A DNA stretch of 64,000 nt from Actinomycetota bacterium (GTDB taxonomy: Bacteria; Actinomycetota; Acidimicrobiia; IMCC26256; PALSA-555), in NCBI GenBank assembly GCA_016870355.1, contig VGBR01000004.1:124001-188000 (forward strand), written 5' to 3'. A program made the translations under genes and the position numbers. A model generated the notes under the pieces. It was not told the DNA's origin, ran no database searches, and was given only the letters and a program-made list of their open reading frames with translations. Shown piece by piece: positions 60,727 through 64,000 of this stretch (the first letter of the stretch is position 1; the number at the start of each line of letters is the position of its first letter).

Positions 60727-61703
60727 ACCCGCACCTCGAGCGCGTGCTCGACGCCATGGCCGACGCCGGTTTCGACGTGCTGCTGCTGGGTCGCGAGTCG
60801 AACAGTCGCTACGTCACGATGGCAGATCGCCTGTCGGTGGCAGGGTCACGCGCCTTCGCGCCCGGATGCGTCGTCGTGCGCGAGACCGGCGCCGTGCACA
60901 TGCTGAGCATCACCGACGATGGCATCCCCCCAGACGTCCCGCCCAAGAACCTGTATCCGATCTCGTGGAACCCGATGAACATCCTCGGCGGCATCACGCA
61001 GATCGAAGGCGTCGCCGATGCCCGCACGATCGGCGTGGACGGTCTCACACCACTGTTCGATCAGCTGATCAAGGGGATGCTCCCCGACGTTCAGATCGTC
61101 GACGGCGAGACGCTGCTCCGGGAGGTGCGTCAAGCCAAGAGCGACGAGGACGTCGATGCGATCCGCGCGGCCGTGGAAACCGTGCAAGCCGCGTTCAGCG
61201 CGGTGACCGAAGCCCTGAAGCTCGGTGTCACGGAGCAGGAGCTCAAGGGAGCATTCGAGGAGCGCATGGCGGTCCGGGGTTCCCGCACGCCATCCTTCGA
61301 AGGGACGTTCTCAGTCGCCGACGCCGGCAAGCCACCCCGGGCGATGCCGACCGACCGCGCAATCAAGGCCGGCGATCTGGTGCACGTGCGCGTCGGGGTG
61401 CTGCGCGACGGCTGGGAAGGCGCCATCGCCCGCACCCTGGGGTGCGAAGCCGAGGTCCCCGAGATCCCGTCAGCGCACGCAACAACGATCGCTCTCGCGG
61501 TCGACGGCGCGAACGTGGGCGACCTACGTGCGACCGGCGCGACCGTCGAGGGAGTCGGGATCGGGCACGAGGAGATGGCTGACGGAGATCGATTGGAGCC
61601 GGGGATCGTGCTGTTCATCGAGAACTGGAGCGACCCGGTGCTCGTCGGCGACACCGTCCTCGTCGGCGAAGACTCCCCCGAGGTGCTGACCACGCTGCTC
61701 TGA
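60723..61703 (+). CDS. M24-like protein lacking most metal ligands
   Basis: 326 residues from GTG 60723, which overlaps the stop of the M24 gene (GTGA) and has GGCGGAG nearby; ATG 60708 is an alternative. The fold is recognisable (NPHLERVLDAMADAGFDVLLLGRESNSRYVT; GEIGDL-type strands), but the metal positions are mostly replaced: where the active paralogue has VDNG and SDFGH it reads VRVG and GAIAR, the His and the final Glu are also absent, and only the Glu of LFIENW remains. It is probably not a peptidase alone; a binding or structural subunit of the neighbouring enzyme is my inference. Confidence 0.75.
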   Translation: MNPHLERVLDAMADAGFDVLLLGRESNSRYVTMADRLSVAGSRAFAPGCVVVRETGAVHMLSITDDGIPPDVPPKNLYPISWNPMNILGGITQIEGVADARTIGVDGLTPLFDQLIKGMLPDVQIVDGETLLREVRQAKSDEDVDAIRAAVETVQAAFSAVTEALKLGVTEQELKGAFEERMAVRGSRTPSFEGTFSVADAGKPPRAMPTDRAIKAGDLVHVRVGVLRDGWEGAIARTLGCEAEVPEIPSAHATTIALAVDGANVGDLRATGATVEGVGIGHEEMADGDRLEPGIVLFIENWSDPVLVGDTVLVGEDSPEVLTTLL

Positions 61704-61712
61704 ACGCCGCAG

Positions 61713-61739
61713 TCTTGGTTGCGTCGCTGAGCAACAAGA
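61713..61739. terminator. Terminator-like hairpin between convergent genes
   Basis: TCTTG-G-TTGC and GCAACAAGA pair over nine bases with one bulged G, eight-base loop GTCGCTGA. It lies in the 39-base gap between the M24-like gene and the convergent small gene. Confidence 0.4.
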
Positions 61740-61742
61740 TCT

Positions 61743-62072
61743 TCAGGGACGTTCGATGTGGGCTTTGATCGCGTTGCTGCCTTCGTCTAGCCAACCCTTT
61801 TTCTTTGCAAAGGACAGCATTGCGTCGAACTCTTCGTTCCAGTCTTCTTGCACGCGGTCTCTTGCCATGCGGCGCACTGCGTCGATGGTGATGTAGGCGT
61901 CGTCGCCTTCTAGGCGGCCGGCGGCGGCGTCGACGAGCGCGCCGAAGATGAGGCCGAAGTCGGCTTCTGGGGTGGTGCCGTTCATGACCGCGACATGGAA
62001 CTGCTTGGTGTTGTTCGGGTCTTCGAGTGTGACGACCGGGGGGTGCGGGGCGAGGTCGATCTGGACGTACAC
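61743..62072 (-). CDS. Small protein of unknown function
   Basis: 109 residues from GTG 62072, immediately downstream of an SDR gene (nine bases). I do not recognise a family. It has a beta-rich start (YVQIDLAPHPPVVTLED, FHVAVMNGTTPEADFG) and a helical, charged C-terminus (RDRVQEDWNEEFDAMLSFAKKKGWLDEG). The codon use includes more TTT, CTT and TTG-type triplets than the neighbours, which may point to a different origin. Soluble, no membrane segment or metal motif seen. Confidence 0.65.
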   Translation of the reverse strand: MYVQIDLAPHPPVVTLEDPNNTKQFHVAVMNGTTPEADFGLIFGALVDAAAGRLEGDDAYITIDAVRRMARDRVQEDWNEEFDAMLSFAKKKGWLDEGSNAIKAHIERP

Positions 62073-62081
62073 GTTCTCTCC

Positions 62082-62885
62082 CTAGACCTGCTCTGCCATC
62101 GGGTACGGGAACTTGGCGCCGACGCCGCCGTCGACCACCAGCGTGTGGCCGGTGACGAAGGACGACAGGTCGGACGAGAGGAAGAGGATGGCCGCGGCGA
62201 TGTCGGAAGGCTGCGCGACGCGCCGGAGCGGGGTGTTGGCCTTGTTGCGCTCACGCCCCTCTTCGCCGAGGAACCCGGAGATGCGAGGGGTCCACACCAC
62301 TCCTGGTGCCACCGCATTGACCCGCACGTTGTCGGGCCCGAGCTCCACCGCCGCTGTGCGCACCAGCGACATCAGCCCAGCCTTGGCTGCGCCGTAAGCG
62401 CCGTGGTTGGGCGCCGAGGTGATGCCCGACACCGACGCCACGAACGTCATGGCTCCTCCGCCGTTGCGAGCGAGGGCGCGGCCCCCGATCTGCATCGCCA
62501 GGAATGCGTGGCGCAGCACGATGTCAAAGTGCCAGTCCCATTCCTCGTCGGACAGGTCGACCAGCGCGTCGTAGTGCGACATCCCGATGATGTCGACGAC
62601 GCCGTTGATCCCACCGAGTGCCGTCTCCGCTTCCTCGAAGAGACGCTTCGCATCGGCGCGCTTGGTGGCATCGCCGACTCCAGCTGTACCACCAACTTCA
62701 GCAGCGATCTCCTGTGCGAGATGCTCGTCGACGTCGATGCAGAAGGTCTGGGCGCCGACGGTTGCGAGCGCGTGCGCGGCTTGGCGGCCGATGCCCTGCC
62801 CGGCACCGATCACCACGAACCGCCGATCATCGAGGCGCAACTGCGCCGGATAGTCGGGAACGGCTGTGTTGTCGGACCGCGTCAC
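62082..62885 (-). CDS. SDR family oxidoreductase
   Basis: 267 residues from GTG 62885. Cofactor loop IGAGQGIG at 26-33 (Ile in place of the usual Thr), Ser151, Tyr164 and Lys168 (YGAAK), and the FVTGHTLVVDGGVGAKFP end of FabG-like SDRs. The N-terminal 20 residues (TRSDNTAVPDYPAQLRLDD) are an extra arm. Putative hydroxyacyl-CoA or alcohol dehydrogenase. Followed by the small protein gene; divergent from another SDR with 59 bases between. Confidence 0.84.
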   Translation of the reverse strand: MTRSDNTAVPDYPAQLRLDDRRFVVIGAGQGIGRQAAHALATVGAQTFCIDVDEHLAQEIAAEVGGTAGVGDATKRADAKRLFEEAETALGGINGVVDIIGMSHYDALVDLSDEEWDWHFDIVLRHAFLAMQIGGRALARNGGGAMTFVASVSGITSAPNHGAYGAAKAGLMSLVRTAAVELGPDNVRVNAVAPGVVWTPRISGFLGEEGRERNKANTPLRRVAQPSDIAAAILFLSSDLSSFVTGHTLVVDGGVGAKFPYPMAEQV

Positions 62886-62891
62886 CCGCTC

Positions 62892-62897
62892 AGGCTA
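62892..62897 (-). promoter_or_regulatory. Candidate -10 box (TAGCCT), leaderless type
   Basis: On the minus strand TAGCCT ends six bases before GTG 62885. Confidence 0.4.
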
Positions 62898-62932
62898 CGG
62901 CTCGCTACTCCAGGGTGCCAAGGGACCGCTTG

Positions 62933-62938
62933 TAGGGT
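62933..62938 (+). promoter_or_regulatory. Candidate -10 box (TAGGGT), leaderless type
   Basis: TAGGGT ends six bases before ATG 62945. Together with the box at 62892 it makes a compact divergent promoter pair. Confidence 0.4.
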
Positions 62939-62944
62939 GCTCCG

Positions 62945-63745
62945 ATGGTCGGACCCGAGGCCGCATCGCTCGAGGGCAAGGTCGCGCTCGTGACGGGAGC
63001 CGCACAGGGCATCGGTGCGGCCGCCGCGATCGCGCTCGCGAACTTCGGCGCCGACCTGGCGATCTGCGATCGCGATGCCGAAGGGATGGCTCGCACGAAG
63101 AGCGCCATCGAAGCCGCGGGCCGCCGGTGCGTCATCGGTGAGCTCGACGTCCGTCACGGCGACATGGTGGACGCGTGGTTGAGCGTCGTGACGTCGACGT
63201 ACGGCCGCATCGATGTGCTCGTGAACAACGCTGGTGGTGGCTTCTACGCCGCGGTCCTCGACGTGAACGCCAAGGGTCAGGGCGCGCTCATCGACGAGAA
63301 CTTCACCAGCGTCACACACTTCGTGCGCGGCTGCGTGCCCCACATGCGTGACGGTGGCTCGATCATCAACATCACGTCGATCGAGGCCCACCGTGCCGCG
63401 CCTGGCTTCGGTGTGTATGCAGCGATGAAGGCAGCCGTCGAGAGCCTCACCAAGACCCTTGCGTTGGAGCTCGCGCAGAAGCGGATCCGCGTCAACGCGA
63501 TCGCGCCCGATGCCATCTCAACGCCGGGCGACGAGGCCAACGCTGAGGCCGTGGGAAGCAGCAAGGAGGCCTACGGCCGCAAGGTGCCACTCGGATGGGG
63601 CGGTGGCAACGACTGCGCCGGACCCATCGTCTTCCTTGCCAGCGACCTGTCGCGATTCATGACGGGGACAACCCTGCACGTCGACGGCGGCAGCAACGCC
63701 GCGTCGGGCTGGGTGCAGCGCGACGACGGCACCTACGAACCTTGA
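62945..63745 (+). CDS. SDR family oxidoreductase
   Basis: 266 residues from ATG 62945. TGAAQGIG at 17-24, NNAG at 94-97, Ser145, Tyr158 and Lys162 (in YAAMK), and FMTGTTLHVDGGSNAAS near the end. Classical FabG/hydroxysteroid-type SDR. The C-terminus SGWVQRDDGTYEP is a short extra tail. Divergent from the SDR at 62082-62885. Confidence 0.85.
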   Translation: MVGPEAASLEGKVALVTGAAQGIGAAAAIALANFGADLAICDRDAEGMARTKSAIEAAGRRCVIGELDVRHGDMVDAWLSVVTSTYGRIDVLVNNAGGGFYAAVLDVNAKGQGALIDENFTSVTHFVRGCVPHMRDGGSIINITSIEAHRAAPGFGVYAAMKAAVESLTKTLALELAQKRIRVNAIAPDAISTPGDEANAEAVGSSKEAYGRKVPLGWGGGNDCAGPIVFLASDLSRFMTGTTLHVDGGSNAASGWVQRDDGTYEP

Positions 63746-63748
63746 TGC

Positions 63749-63846
63749 GGCTCCCAGAGCGACCGGAGGGAGCGGAGGGAGCGGCGGGAGCTCGCCGAGG
63801 GAGCGAGTGCCCGCGGGCCGGGTACCCCGGCTCGCAACGAGCGACC
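63749..63846. repeat. Intergenic repeat, modules A-like and B (reverse orientation)
   Basis: A GGAGGGAGCGGAGGGAGCGG purine stretch (63766 on) resembles the reverse complement of module A, and GAGTGCCCGCGGGCCGGGTA (63804 on) with CCCCGGCTCGCAACGAGCGA is module B. This fills the gap between the SDR stop and the last start in the window. Confidence 0.55.
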
Positions 63847-63850
63847 GCAT

Positions 63851-64000
63851 ATGGCTGACGTCATCCCCGCCATTCCCGAGGAGGAAGCAGGCCTTCCTGG
63901 ACCTCGGGTTGGCGAGGCCATCCCGAGGGTCGAGCGATCACAGCTCTTCCGTGCGTTCTCACACCGCGAGTTCCGGCTGCTCTTCACCGCGACATCGATC
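63851..64000 (+). CDS. Membrane transporter, N-terminal part (possibly MFS)
   Basis: First 50 codons only, ATG 63851 to the window end. A hydrophilic N-terminus (MADVIPAIPEEEAGLPGPR) leads to VERSQLFRAFSHREFRLLFT, the kind of segment that precedes the first helix of major facilitator transporters (fxRxFRLLF). No membrane helix is complete in the window, so the call is tentative. Confidence 0.45.
   Translation, partial: MADVIPAIPEEEAGLPGPRVGEAIPRVERSQLFRAFSHREFRLLFTATSI

Noticed and set aside
61713-61739. Third copy of the palindromic ends
   Set aside because: The arms are short and bulged, there is no TTyTGG...CCAAnA pattern over 47 bp, and no DUF559 gene is nearby. Kept only as a terminator-like hairpin.

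Overview
The window is high-GC DNA of actinobacterial character: overlapping ATGA/GTGA gene joins, many GTG starts, several TAnnnT -10 boxes six to eight bases before a start codon (leaderless transcripts), a KstR-type regulator and mycobacterial-type steroid genes. The exact lineage cannot be read from the sequence; a non-mycobacterial actinomycete (for example Acidimicrobiia-like) is only a guess. The gene content is that of a steroid/sterol side-chain and ring catabolism region. No rRNA, tRNA or CRISPR was seen.

Layout. 1-6.8 kb: end of an esterase, MOSC protein, Zn alcohol dehydrogenase, thiolase-like lipid-transfer protein with DUF35 partner, enoyl-CoA hydratase, SDR, M20 peptidase. 6.8-9.9 kb: three membrane-anchored Ser/Thr-linker proteins around a flavin-dependent LLM oxidoreductase; a fourth relative at 15.1 kb is broken by an amber codon. 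9.9-15 kb: an igr-like operon (ltp2, chsH1, chsE1, chsH2, chsE2), the module that removes the last propionyl part of the cholesterol side chain. 15.8-23 kb: a double CaiB CoA-transferase, an acyl-CoA dehydrogenase, ltp3, ltp4 and two DUF35 proteins. 24.2-25.6 kb: kstR with an SDR. 25.6-42.2 kb: CaiB CoA-transferase, further acyl-CoA dehydrogenases, SDRs (one resembling 3-alpha-hydroxysteroid dehydrogenase), a CYP125/124-like P450, a BKACE (DUF849) protein and an N-acyl-D-amino-acid deacylase-like amidohydrolase. 43-49 kb: cyclase, alcohol and aldehyde dehydrogenases, a second such amidohydrolase. 49.4-56.3 kb: a branched-chain-type ABC importer (substrate-binding protein, LivF, LivG, LivM, LivH) next to a FadD3-like acyl-CoA synthetase. 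56.3-64 kb: esterase, LLM oxidoreductase, amidohydrolase, two M24 proteins (one degenerate), SDRs, and the start of a transporter.

How it fits together. A hydroxylated and CoA-activated steroid acid would be shortened by acyl-CoA dehydrogenases, MaoC/crotonase hydratases, SDRs and thiolase-like aldolases with DUF35 partners. The KstR-like repressor has candidate sites (TnnAACnnGTTnnA) before the igr-like operon, an SDR/LLM divergent pair, an acyl-CoA dehydrogenase operon, an amidohydrolase, and its own operon. A second, different palindrome (yCTGACGnnnCGTCAGr) stands before the P450, an amidohydrolase, the FadD/esterase divergent pair and the kstR operon, and suggests a second regulator that is not encoded in view.

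Most notable: two ~1.06-kb units (23.08-24.14 and 42.18-43.24 kb). Each holds one 305-residue AbiEi-like/DUF559 protein with a Vsr-like nuclease core, bracketed by two 47-bp imperfect palindromes in mutual inverted orientation. The palindromes differ between units but match within each unit, and the geometry is the same in both. This looks like a small palindrome-ended mobile element whose only gene is the putative nuclease.
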